A stretch of DNA of 12,469 nt from an uncultured Treponema sp. (GTDB lineage Bacteria > Spirochaetota > Spirochaetia > Treponematales > Treponemataceae), in the NCBI GenBank assembly GCA_937902445.1, contig CALELJ010000031.1:1-12469 (forward strand), in the 5' to 3' direction. The notes beneath the pieces were generated by a model. That model did no database searches and was not told the DNA's origin. It saw only the letters and a program-made list of their open reading frames with translations. Below are positions 5,950 to 12,463 of the stretch, one piece after another. Made by a program: the position numbers and the translations under genes. Position 1 is the first letter of the stretch. Each line of letters starts with the position of its first letter.

Positions 5950-7905
5950 TTACTGCAGTTCTGCCAGTTCTTCCCATCGGGTGTAGGCTGCGGTAAGTTT
6001 TTCTTCTATTTCTGAATATTCCTTTCCTGCGGCCTGCGCCTTTGCATAATCGCTGTCTCCCATGGCCACTTCAAGCTGGCCTTTCTTCTCTTCCCAGTCT
6101 GCAATGTTCTTTTCAAGTTCCTCGAATTCCTTCTGTTCCTTGAAAGACATCTTGCGTTTTTTCTCCGGGGCTTGAGAAACGGCTGCAGCCTGGGCACCGC
6201 CATTGGCACTGGCCGCCTCCGCCGCCTTGCTTGCCGCAGCCTGCGCCTTCATCTCCTCTTTTTCCGCCGCCCTCTTTTCTTCACGATAGTCGATGTATTC
6301 CGAGCACTTGCCTACAAAGCCAGATACGCTTCCGTCGTTTTCCAGCACGAACATGGTGTCCGCTACCTTGTCCATGAAGTAACGGTCGTGGCTTACGATC
6401 AAAAGACATCCGCCAAAGTCCAGAAGGAATTTTTCAAGGATGTTCATTGTGAAAATGTCAAAGTCGTTGGTTGGCTCGTCAAGGATGATGAAATTCGGAT
6501 TGCTTATCAAAAGACGGACAAGGTAGAGCCTCTTTCTTTCTCCACCGCTCAGGGTGCTTACGGCGCTGTGCTGTATTCTGCCTTCAAAGCCAAACTGCTC
6601 AAGGAAAAGGCCTGCGCTCAATACTGTTCCGTCGGCAGTCTTCATGATGTCGGCAGCTTCCTTTATGTATTCAAGGACAGTAAGACTGGTGTTTTCAAAA
6701 ACAGGATTCTGCTCGTAGTAGGCAAGGAAAGTGTTGTCGCCTTTTACGACAGATCCTTCATCTGCCTGGATTTTCCCGGTGATGATGTTGAGCAGGGTAG
6801 TCTTTCCGCTTCCGTTGTCGCCGAAGATTCCGATCTTTTCTCCCTTGTTGAAGGTGTATGAAAAATTTTTCAGGACCGGATGACTGCCTGTTTTAAGCTG
6901 TGTGCTTTCAGCAAATCCTTTTTCGTAGTTTTTTGTGATGTTGTGTAGCTCAAGGACTTTGCCACCAAGACGGCGGCCTTCAACGTGGAATGTGAATCCC
7001 TTGTCTTCCTGAAATTTCTCGCGGTTGATCAAGGCCATGTCGCGCTGGATTCTTGCCTTTGCTTTTGTTCCGCGGGCACACGGTCCACGGCGAAGCCAGT
7101 CGCGTTCAAAGCGGAGTACTGATTCAATGCGGCGCTCGGTGTTTGCTTCAATTTCTGCTTCAGTCTCTTTCTTTTCAAGATAGGTTGAATAGTTGCCCAC
7201 GTAAAGCTTCACACGGTTGCGGTCAAGTTCGTAGATGTTGTTGCACACCGCATCAAGAAAGTAGCGGTCGTGGGTTACCATCAGCACGGAACGTTTTGTT
7301 TCCGCAAGATAGTTCTGGAGCCACCAGATTGTGCTGATGTCCAAGTGGTTCGTAGGTTCGTCAAGCAAAAGAAGTTTTGTGTCTTCAACTAGAACCTGGG
7401 CGAGGGCGACCTTCTTTATCATTCCGCCCGAAAGTTCACCCATCTTGCGGTCCATGTCGTTGATGCCCAATGTGCTCAGGATTGATTTTACCTGTGCCTC
7501 ATAGTTCCAGAGGTCTCCGGCATTCATCTTGACTGTAAGTTCGTCAAATTTTTTCTGCACGCTGTCTGAAATTGAATCTTCAAGCTTTAAGCATATGTCC
7601 TCGTAGTCGCGGATGATCTTAAGTTTTGGGCTGTCAGATTTGAAGACGTGGTCACGGATGGTGTCGTTTTTGTCATACACTGGATTCTGCGGAAGGAATG
7701 AAACTCCCGCTTCCTTGTTGATTACGACAGTTCCGCGGTCAGGTTCAAGAACACCTGCAATTGTGTTGAGGAGCGTGGATTTTCCCGTTCCGTTGCGTCC
7801 GATAAGGGCAGCCTTGTCTCCTTCATTGAGGCCGAATGTAACGTCTGTAAATAGATAGTTTTCGCGGCTGAGTTTTGCAAGGCCGCTGATGGATAGAAGA
7901 TTCAT
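5950..7905 (-). CDS. uup: ABC-F family ATPase, Uup-like
   Basis: A 651-residue soluble protein with two ABC ATPase domains in tandem and no membrane segment, the layout of ABC-F ribosome-associated factors. Domain 1 has Walker A GRNGTGKS (36-43), signature LSGGM (158-162), Walker B LLLLDEP (178-184) and THDR (211-214). Domain 2 has GDNGSGKT (362-369), LSGGE (452-456), FIILDEP (472-478) and SHDR (505-508). The basic inter-domain linker (about 245-300) contains FERDWLRRGPCARGTKAKAR, as in Uup. An Ala-rich spacer (about 555-580) leads to a C-terminal coiled coil (585-651), also Uup-like. Uup-type proteins act on stalled or aberrant ribosome states and affect transposon excision in E. coli; an antibiotic-resistance role is not indicated. 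ATG 7905 has no Shine-Dalgarno, and a TAAAAT box ends eight bases before it. Confidence 0.93.
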   Translation of the reverse strand: MNLLSISGLAKLSRENYLFTDVTFGLNEGDKAALIGRNGTGKSTLLNTIAGVLEPDRGTVVINKEAGVSFLPQNPVYDKNDTIRDHVFKSDSPKLKIIRDYEDICLKLEDSISDSVQKKFDELTVKMNAGDLWNYEAQVKSILSTLGINDMDRKMGELSGGMIKKVALAQVLVEDTKLLLLDEPTNHLDISTIWWLQNYLAETKRSVLMVTHDRYFLDAVCNNIYELDRNRVKLYVGNYSTYLEKKETEAEIEANTERRIESVLRFERDWLRRGPCARGTKAKARIQRDMALINREKFQEDKGFTFHVEGRRLGGKVLELHNITKNYEKGFAESTQLKTGSHPVLKNFSYTFNKGEKIGIFGDNGSGKTTLLNIITGKIQADEGSVVKGDNTFLAYYEQNPVFENTSLTVLEYIKEAADIMKTADGTVLSAGLFLEQFGFEGRIQHSAVSTLSGGERKRLYLVRLLISNPNFIILDEPTNDFDIFTMNILEKFLLDFGGCLLIVSHDRYFMDKVADTMFVLENDGSVSGFVGKCSEYIDYREEKRAAEKEEMKAQAAASKAAEAASANGGAQAAAVSQAPEKKRKMSFKEQKEFEELEKNIADWEEKKGQLEVAMGDSDYAKAQAAGKEYSEIEEKLTAAYTRWEELAELQ

Positions 7906-7912
7906 AAGGTGA

Positions 7913-7940
7913 ATTTTATTTATTGTAGGAATTTGTGCAA
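7913..7940 (-). promoter_or_regulatory. Candidate promoter of the ABC-F gene
   Basis: On the minus strand TTGCAC (7940-7935) and TAAAAT (7918-7913) are 16 bases apart. TAAAAT is followed by seven bases and then the ATG, so the transcript would be leaderless. The C9 run (G9 on the plus strand) abuts the -35. An alternative -10, TACAAT (7927-7922), would place the run inside the spacer. Confidence 0.4.
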
Positions 7941-7949
7941 GGGGGGGGG
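7941..7949. repeat. G9 homopolymer beside the ABC-F promoter
   Basis: Nine consecutive G on the plus strand (C on the ABC-F coding strand), the only such run in the window. It lies 36 bases upstream of the ABC-F start codon and next to the candidate -35. Runs of this length are prone to slipped-strand length change and to sequencing error. Confidence 0.9.
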
Positions 7950-8056
7950 CAAAAGAAAAAAGACCCTTCGACTACGCTCAGGGATCCTGGGCTTGCTTAG
8001 GGGAGCTCATCCATGGGCAGGGTTGCTGAGCGCAGTCGAAGCAAACTGTCTTTCTT
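7950..8056 (-). repeat. REP-like palindromic repeat, copy 1, at the chemoreceptor 3' end
   Basis: The core arms CTTCGACTACGCTCAG (7966-7981) and CTGAGCGCAGTCGAAG (8026-8041) pair with one wobble across a 44-base loop. They are flanked by outer arms CAAAAG...GAC and GTCTTTCTTTTG. Read on the minus strand the hairpin ends in GTC followed by T6, so it can act as the terminator of the chemoreceptor gene, whose stop lies at 8092. The loop shares ATCC-TGGGCAGGGTTG with the copy at 10251-10307. Confidence 0.8.
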
Positions 8057-8091
8057 TTGGAGGGCTGGACCCCTCTTTATTATTTTTAAAC

Positions 8092-10176
8092 CTAGACTTT
8101 GAATTCGTCGATTTCTTTTCCAATCTTCATGATGTTTTCTGCCATCATGTCGGAAACACCGCTCAATGCATCTCCTGTTTCATGGATGTGGGAGGCGCTT
8201 GATGAGATTCCGCTCATAGCATCATTGATGCTTCCGGTTGCATTCTGCAGGTTCTTGATCTGGTCGAGAATCTGCTTGTTTCCTTCGGACATTTCACGTG
8301 ATGCAAGTTTTACCTCTGCGGTACTGTCTGTCATTTCGCGGAGTACATTGAGAATCTCCTGCGAGCCGGAACTCTGCTCCGACATGGCATTTCTGATGCT
8401 CTGTACGAGGCTGTCCGTCTTCTTGAGGCTTTCACTCATTGCCTCATAGTTTTTGTTTGCCTCAACTGATGCGAATACAACTTCCTCGATGGAATCCTTT
8501 ATGTGCTGTAGCTCATCACCGATTGACTTTGACTGTGATGTTGAAGTCTCCGAAAGCTTGCGGATTTCATCGGCAACAACAGAGAATCCCTTTCCCGCTT
8601 CACCGGCATGGGCTGCTTCGATTGCGGCATTCATGGCAAGAAGGTTTGTCTGTTCCGCGATGGAAGAAATTGTTGCGTTTGCTTCCTGAAGCATCATCGA
8701 CTGTTCTTCAATCTGCTTGATCTTTTCATTGACGTCCTGCTGTGTTGTCATTCCGTCTGATGCATTGGATTCAAGTTCCTTGAAGCTTTTTGCCATGAGT
8801 TCAACATTTGTGTTTACAGCGGCAATGTTCTTTACCATTTCCTCAATGGATGAAGATGCCCGGCTTACACCGCTTGCCTGATTGTTGATCATCTTTTCAA
8901 GGGAATCGATGTTGCCGGCGATTTCATTTACGGCACCGGCAGTCTCACTGACTGATCCCGACTGGATCTCGATCTGCTGCTTGATGGAATCAATTGCGCC
9001 GATGATCTCCTTGATGCTGTTCTGTGTTTCCTGAGTTCCGGCTGTAAGATCTGTTCCGGCTGTAGTAAGATCATTTTTCGAGTTCTTGAGGGAAGCAATG
9101 ATTACATAGAGTTTTTCTACGAAGGCATTGAATCCGTTTGAAACACCTGCAATCTCCTTGTAGCGGCTGTTTATCTTGACTCTTCTTGTAAGGTCTGCGT
9201 TTCCGCTGGCAATTTCATTGATTGCTTTTCCCACAGTCTTCAATGGCTTGAGGGCTCTTGCAACCATAAGTGCGATTACAATACCGACGGCAATCATGAT
9301 AAATGCGCAGACGATCATGGCAGTGCTCATCAGATTGAGGGTTTCTGAAAAGTCGTCGTATGGTGCCTGTACGATTACAGACCAGGTTGTTCCTTCAATA
9401 GGGCAGTACGACATTACTCTTTTGCCGCCCAGGTTATAGACTGCAAATCCGGTTTCACCTGCATAGACTTTGTTTATATGATTTGCAAACTCGGCCATGG
9501 CAGGATCTTCAGAAACTGATTCCTGCATTTTCTGCATGGTTTCCACATTCTTGATCTCAACGTCACCAATGGTACAGCCTGTTGTCCGGTCAACAATGAT
9601 AGGGTAACCGCTTTTTCCAACCTTGATCCTCTGGCAGGTGTTGCAGAGTATGTCTCCGTTTACCGCAGAGAAGAGTATGTTTTCGATTCTGCCTTTCTCA
9701 TTTACAACAGGTACTGAATAGAAGAGGGCAAGGGCATTGGTGATCTTGTTGAAAAGAGGACCGTAGATATATTCCTGGCCCTTGATGGCAGCCTTGAAGT
9801 AAGGACGTTCTGAAAAGTTGATCATCCTGTTTACTTCTTCCTTGAAGGAATTTCCTTCGGCGTCCGTAATGCTCAGGCCGATGAAAGTCGGATCTGCATG
9901 GGCTACCTCGTCAAGGTTTTTCTGTCTTTCAAAGAAGTCATTTCTGCTGTCCTTGATGTAAGGAAGGGCGGCTATGGCCCTCAATGCCTTGAACTGCTTT
10001 TCGTTCTGCTCCGTGATTTCTGCGGCTACAGTGTTTGCAAGATTCCCCAGTGTTGACTCAAGGGTCCTTTCAAGTGTGTAGTGTGCGAATTTATTTGACA
10101 ATGAAAAAAATACACCGCTTACAACAAGGGTAAGCAGCACGATACATGTAACGATAATAGATCTGATGCTTCTCAT
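8092..10176 (-). CDS. Methyl-accepting chemotaxis protein (dCache, HAMP, signalling domain)
   Basis: A complete 694-residue transmembrane chemoreceptor. TM1 spans about 6-27, followed by a periplasmic ~250-residue sensor of dCache type (FSERPYFKAAIKGQEYIYGP, 121-140, and GKSGYPIIVDRTTG, 187-200, are typical dCache_1 features). TM2 spans about 284-307, then HAMP (about 308-362) and a long coiled-coil signalling domain. Its hairpin tip, EQTNLLAMNAAIEAAHAGE (508-526), binds CheA and CheW. There is no C-terminal CheR/CheB tethering pentapeptide. The ligand is unknown; dCache receptors often sense amino acids or other small molecules. ATG 10176 lacks a Shine-Dalgarno and lies just after a -10 box, so the message is probably near-leaderless. 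The gene is monocistronic, with a terminator of the upstream gene before it and a palindromic repeat after it. Confidence 0.96.
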   Translation of the reverse strand: MRSIRSIIVTCIVLLTLVVSGVFFSLSNKFAHYTLERTLESTLGNLANTVAAEITEQNEKQFKALRAIAALPYIKDSRNDFFERQKNLDEVAHADPTFIGLSITDAEGNSFKEEVNRMINFSERPYFKAAIKGQEYIYGPLFNKITNALALFYSVPVVNEKGRIENILFSAVNGDILCNTCQRIKVGKSGYPIIVDRTTGCTIGDVEIKNVETMQKMQESVSEDPAMAEFANHINKVYAGETGFAVYNLGGKRVMSYCPIEGTTWSVIVQAPYDDFSETLNLMSTAMIVCAFIMIAVGIVIALMVARALKPLKTVGKAINEIASGNADLTRRVKINSRYKEIAGVSNGFNAFVEKLYVIIASLKNSKNDLTTAGTDLTAGTQETQNSIKEIIGAIDSIKQQIEIQSGSVSETAGAVNEIAGNIDSLEKMINNQASGVSRASSSIEEMVKNIAAVNTNVELMAKSFKELESNASDGMTTQQDVNEKIKQIEEQSMMLQEANATISSIAEQTNLLAMNAAIEAAHAGEAGKGFSVVADEIRKLSETSTSQSKSIGDELQHIKDSIEEVVFASVEANKNYEAMSESLKKTDSLVQSIRNAMSEQSSGSQEILNVLREMTDSTAEVKLASREMSEGNKQILDQIKNLQNATGSINDAMSGISSSASHIHETGDALSGVSDMMAENIMKIGKEIDEFKV

Positions 10177-10183
10177 ACTATTT

Positions 10184-10211
10184 ATTTTATACTAAAAGAG
10201 TAGGAATTCAA
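10184..10211 (-). promoter_or_regulatory. Promoter of the chemoreceptor gene
   Basis: On the minus strand TTGAAT (10211-10206) is 16 bases from TAAAAT (10189-10184), overlapping an alternative TATAAA (10191-10186). The start codon at 10176 follows TAAAAT by seven bases, so the transcript would have no leader or only two to three bases. It lies between the upstream terminator and the gene. Confidence 0.55.
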
Positions 10212-10223
10212 GCTTATGTAAGT

Positions 10224-10250
10224 AAAAAAAAAGGTCGTCAAAAGACGACC
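10224..10250 (-). terminator. Intrinsic terminator of the CobW-family gene
   Basis: On the minus strand GGTCGTC-TTTT-GACGACC is followed directly by nine T. This is a textbook rho-independent terminator. It lies about 145 bases downstream of the metallochaperone stop, after the palindromic repeats, and insulates the chemoreceptor promoter. Confidence 0.92.
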
Positions 10251-10307
10251 CTTCGACTACGCTCAGGGATGTTTATCCGTGGGCAGGGTTGCTGAGCGCA
10301 GTCGAAG
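10251..10307. repeat. REP-like palindromic repeat, copy 2
   Basis: The arms CTTCGACTACGCTCAG (10251-10266) and CTGAGCGCAGTCGAAG (10292-10307) are identical to those of the copy at 7966-8041. The loop is shorter (25 against 44 bases) but also contains ATCC-TGGGCAGGGTTG. It abuts the terminator of the CobW-family gene in its 3' untranslated region. Confidence 0.85.
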
Positions 10308-10335
10308 CACGCTGCCATTTTTTTGTAGTCTGCCG

Positions 10336-10373
10336 GACCCTTCGACTACGCGGCTTGAAGCTGCGCTGCCATT
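10336..10373. repeat. Degenerate half-copy of the REP-like repeat
   Basis: ACCCTTCGACTACG (10337-10350) repeats the left arm of the palindromic element, then diverges into CGGCTTGAAGCTGCG, a small imperfect hairpin of its own. The following GCTGCCATTT also occurs after copy 2 (10311-10320). It looks like a decayed or rearranged copy between the CobW-family stop and copy 2. Confidence 0.6.
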
Positions 10374-10395
10374 TCAGGGGTCCTGGGTGTTTTTT

Positions 10396-11694
10396 CTAAT
10401 CAGCAAGACATGCGTCCAGTTCCGCGCTGATCTTTGCCTTGTCCAGGTTCTGTCCGATGACGCAGAGCTTGATCATTCTGTCGCCAACAGTCTCATCCCA
10501 TTCTTCCTTGATCTTAGGATTTGCATCAAGGATTTCCTTCTGTTCCTTGGCAGGACATGCGGCAACCCACTGTCCGCTGTAGCCTGCGGAAATCTGGCGT
10601 CCTGAAGTTTCAAAAACCCATGCCATCTCAGGTTCGTCGCTGAACCACATGAGGCCCTTGCAGCGGATGATGTTGCGTGGCCACTTGTTTGCATATTCGT
10701 CAAGCTTCTGGCGGTCAAAGGCCTTGCGGCGGTAATAGATGAATGTTCCGATTCCGTATTCGTCTTCGCTTTCACCTTCGTGCTTGTGTTCGTGATGATG
10801 GTGGTGGTGGTGGCAGTGTTCGTCGCAATGGTGACCTTCTTCTCCATGTGCAGGATTGTGGTCGTGCTCGTCATGGTCATCATCATCGTCGTCATGGTGG
10901 TGTTCATGTTCGTGATCGTGGTGATGATGTTCATGTTCCTCATGATCATGGTCGTGGTGGTGGTCGTGCTCGTCGTGGTCATCTTCCACTTCGTCTTCTT
11001 CAAGATGCTTGCACCATCCAGCACTTGCATAGACTGAATCAAATTCAAAGGAACCTGTTCCCATGATCTTTGAAACTTCAACCTTGCCGTGGTCAGTTTC
11101 GATGATGTTCACTCCAGGGTGGAGCACTTCGATTACCTTGCGGACTTTCTTGAACTGGTCTTCCGTAACAAGGTCCTTCTTGTTGATGATGAGTGTAGAA
11201 CAGAATTCAATCTGCTGGACAAGAAGGCTTTCGATGTCTTCGTCACCGATGGCTTCCTTTGCAAGAAGCTTGTCACCGCCTGCAAATTCATCGACGAGGC
11301 GTGCGGCATCTACAACACCTACAACGTTATCAAGCTTTCCGTTCTTGATGAGTTCAAGTTCCTGGGCGATCGGCATAGGTTCACATACACCGGAAGCTTC
11401 AATCATGATGTAGTCGAATTTTCCGCTCTTGATGAGGTTTTCGATGTTCTTTACCATGTCGCTCTTCAAGGTGCAGCAAAGGCATCCGTTTGTCATAGGA
11501 ACGATGCTTGTTGTGTCCGTGATCTTTGCTCCGTCTGCAATGAGTTTTGCATCAACGTTTACTTCGCCAATGTCGTTGACGATAACTGCAACTTTATATC
11601 CTTCCTGATTGGAAAGAACCTGGTTCATGAGAGTTGTTTTTCCTGCTCCAAGATAACCGCAGAGCAATGTGATAGGTGTAGGTTTCTTTGCCAT
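10396..11694 (-). CDS. COG0523/CobW-family metallochaperone GTPase with His-rich loop
   Basis: A 432-residue G3E-family P-loop GTPase. Walker A is GYLGAGKT (13-20), the diagnostic metal-binding CxCC is GCLCC (70-74), Walker B lies near YIMIEASG (95-102) and the guanine-specificity motif is NKKD (171-174). The CobW C-terminal domain begins near 313 (YGIGTFIYYRRKAFDRQKLD). Between the two lies an Asp/Glu/His-rich stretch, 240-305, with 33 His and two Cys in 66 residues, expected to hold several zinc, nickel or cobalt ions. The family includes the zinc chaperones ZNG1/ZigA and the cobalamin-linked CobW; the metal and client protein here cannot be told. The start has AGGGGA five bases before ATG. 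The gene stands alone, divergent from the truncated chemoreceptor, with a terminator and palindromic repeats after it. No cobalamin genes are adjacent, which favours a zinc role. Confidence 0.93.
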   Translation of the reverse strand: MAKKPTPITLLCGYLGAGKTTLMNQVLSNQEGYKVAVIVNDIGEVNVDAKLIADGAKITDTTSIVPMTNGCLCCTLKSDMVKNIENLIKSGKFDYIMIEASGVCEPMPIAQELELIKNGKLDNVVGVVDAARLVDEFAGGDKLLAKEAIGDEDIESLLVQQIEFCSTLIINKKDLVTEDQFKKVRKVIEVLHPGVNIIETDHGKVEVSKIMGTGSFEFDSVYASAGWCKHLEEDEVEDDHDEHDHHHDHDHEEHEHHHHDHEHEHHHDDDDDDHDEHDHNPAHGEEGHHCDEHCHHHHHHHEHKHEGESEDEYGIGTFIYYRRKAFDRQKLDEYANKWPRNIIRCKGLMWFSDEPEMAWVFETSGRQISAGYSGQWVAACPAKEQKEILDANPKIKEEWDETVGDRMIKLCVIGQNLDKAKISAELDACLAD

Positions 11695-11719
11695 GATTGT
11701 CCCCTAAAAAAAATCTTTG

Positions 11720-11748
11720 TTTATAGAAGATACTAAATTTTCCGGTAA
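11720..11748 (-). promoter_or_regulatory. Weak candidate promoter of the CobW-family gene
   Basis: On the minus strand TATAAA (11725-11720) is preceded after 17 bases by TTACCG (11748-11743). The -10 is good and the -35 poor. A start near 11713 would give a short leader containing the AGGGGA ribosome-binding site. Confidence 0.35.
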
Positions 11749-11762
11749 ATTGCAAAACAGAC

Positions 11763-11822
11763 GGAACTAAAGCAAGGCCGGCCGTGTATAGTTCCACCTG
11801 TCATATGAATACTAGTCAGTAT
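11763..11822. promoter_or_regulatory. Two inverted repeats in the divergent intergenic region
   Basis: GGAACTA (11763-11769) and TAGTTCC (11789-11795) are perfect 7-bp arms enclosing the palindrome GGCCGGCC (11776-11783). Fourteen bases further on, ATACT-AGTC-AGTAT (11809-11822) is a second short palindrome. Both lie between the CobW-family gene and the divergent chemoreceptor promoter and could be operators, for example for a metal-responsive repressor. Neither matches a Zur or Fur box I can vouch for. Confidence 0.4.
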
Positions 11823-11868
11823 ATTAAATATGGAGATTTTTTAAATTTTTGTTGAAAAATCAAGAAAT

Positions 11869-11898
11869 TTGACCGACAATATAAAGAGTTATTATAAG
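11869..11898 (+). promoter_or_regulatory. Promoter of the truncated chemoreceptor gene
   Basis: TTGACC (11869-11874) and TATAAG (11893-11898) are 18 bases apart; TTATAA, one base earlier, gives 17. The -35 has one mismatch from consensus. A start near 11905 would give a leader of about 60 nucleotides with two Shine-Dalgarno sequences. Confidence 0.65.
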
Positions 11899-11933
11899 AG
11901 CTTCTGAAAACAAAATTTCCGGAGGTTGCTTAT

Positions 11934-12005
11934 ATGAAACTACTGAAAATCAGGAGATTTGTCTGCTATGGAAAAGAAAGAAAAAAACGGCAAGCTTGTA
12001 ATTAA
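11934..12005 (+). CDS. Possible 23-residue leader peptide overlapping the chemoreceptor start
   Basis: An ATG at 11934 follows a strong GGAGG with 8-base spacing and opens a 23-codon ORF, MKLLKIRRFVCYGKERKKRQ then ACN, ending at TAA 12003-12005. It overlaps the start of the chemoreceptor fragment (ATG 11968) in another frame. The first ribosome-binding site is stronger than the AGGAGA of the larger ORF. The peptide is basic and not recognised. It may be a real upstream ORF that tunes translation, or chance. Confidence 0.3.
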   Translation: MKLLKIRRFVCYGKERKKRQACN

Positions 12006-12354
12006 ACTTTTACTTACCATCGCTGTTGCTTTTGTCGTACTTAATGCAATTCAGCTGTTTGTAATTTCTAATTACACAAAGAGTGAAATGAAGAAAACAT
12101 CGGAAGATGCCTATGTTGCTATTGATACAATGCTTGCAAGCTTAAATGACCCATACACAAGATTTTTAGATCCAAAAGAATTTGAAGAATTGTTAGATAA
12201 AATAACAATTAGTGCAAAAGATAAAGACCTTATGAGAATGCGATATATTGAAGAATATGACTTCTATTATATTGCTGATGAATTAGGATACTCAAGGTCA
12301 GGTATATTAAAAAGACATTCTAAAATACTAAGTAAACTTAAAAATTATTTATAA
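11968..12354 (+). pseudogene. Chimeric ORF: chemoreceptor N-terminus + S41 peptidase piece + sigma-4-like HTH
   Basis: This 128-codon ORF is a mosaic. Residues 1 to about 47 are the N-terminus of a methyl-accepting chemotaxis protein: a charged start, a TM helix (LVIKLLLTIAVAFVVLNAIQ, 10-29) and a VISNYTKSEMKKTSEDAY stalk. Residues about 48-76 (AIDTMLASLNDPYTRFLDPK then EFEEL) match the pre-PDZ segment of S41/CtpA C-terminal processing peptidases, but the ~60 residues that should separate it from a signal anchor are missing, as are the PDZ and protease domains. Residues 77-128 (LMRMRYIEEYDFYYIADELG, then YSRSGILKRHSKILSKLKNY) form a sigma-70-region-4-like helix-turn-helix seen in phage and Firmicutes regulators. 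Base composition turns AT-rich from about 12,180. ATG 11968 follows AGGAGA by ten bases. None of the three parts is complete. Confidence 0.7.
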
Positions 12355-12360
12355 ATAGCT

Positions 12361-12386
12361 ATAATCATAACCATTTATATGATTAT
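12361..12386. repeat. AT-only hairpin after the chimeric ORF
   Basis: ATAATCATA (12361-12369) and TATGATTAT (12378-12386) are perfect 9-bp inverted repeats with an 8-base loop, six bases after the stop of the chimeric ORF. There is no GC-rich stem or T tract, so it is a weak terminator at best and might be an operator for the next gene. Confidence 0.45.
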
Positions 12387-12463
12387 TACTATTCAAATAT
12401 TTGAGAATAAGTTATTTATTAAACTATGCCTTCATGATATGAATGAACATGGAGGTATATCTA

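Noticed and set aside
6172..6861. 229-codon plus-strand ORF
   Set aside because: It is entirely antisense to the ABC-F gene, whose ATPase motifs are complete on the other strand; long antisense ORFs arise from codon bias.
7909..8202. 97-codon plus-strand ORF between the ABC-F and chemoreceptor genes
   Set aside because: It begins within the ABC-F promoter, runs through the G9 tract and REP-like repeat, and ends antisense to the chemoreceptor.
10743..11066. Plus-strand ORFs rich in Val, Met or Arg/Gly/His opposite the His-rich loop
   Set aside because: They are antisense shadows of the low-complexity His/Asp codons of the CobW-family gene, with no ribosome-binding site and no plausible fold.
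11089..11736. 215-codon plus-strand ORF
   Set aside because: It is antisense to the GTPase domain of the CobW-family gene, which carries all expected motifs.
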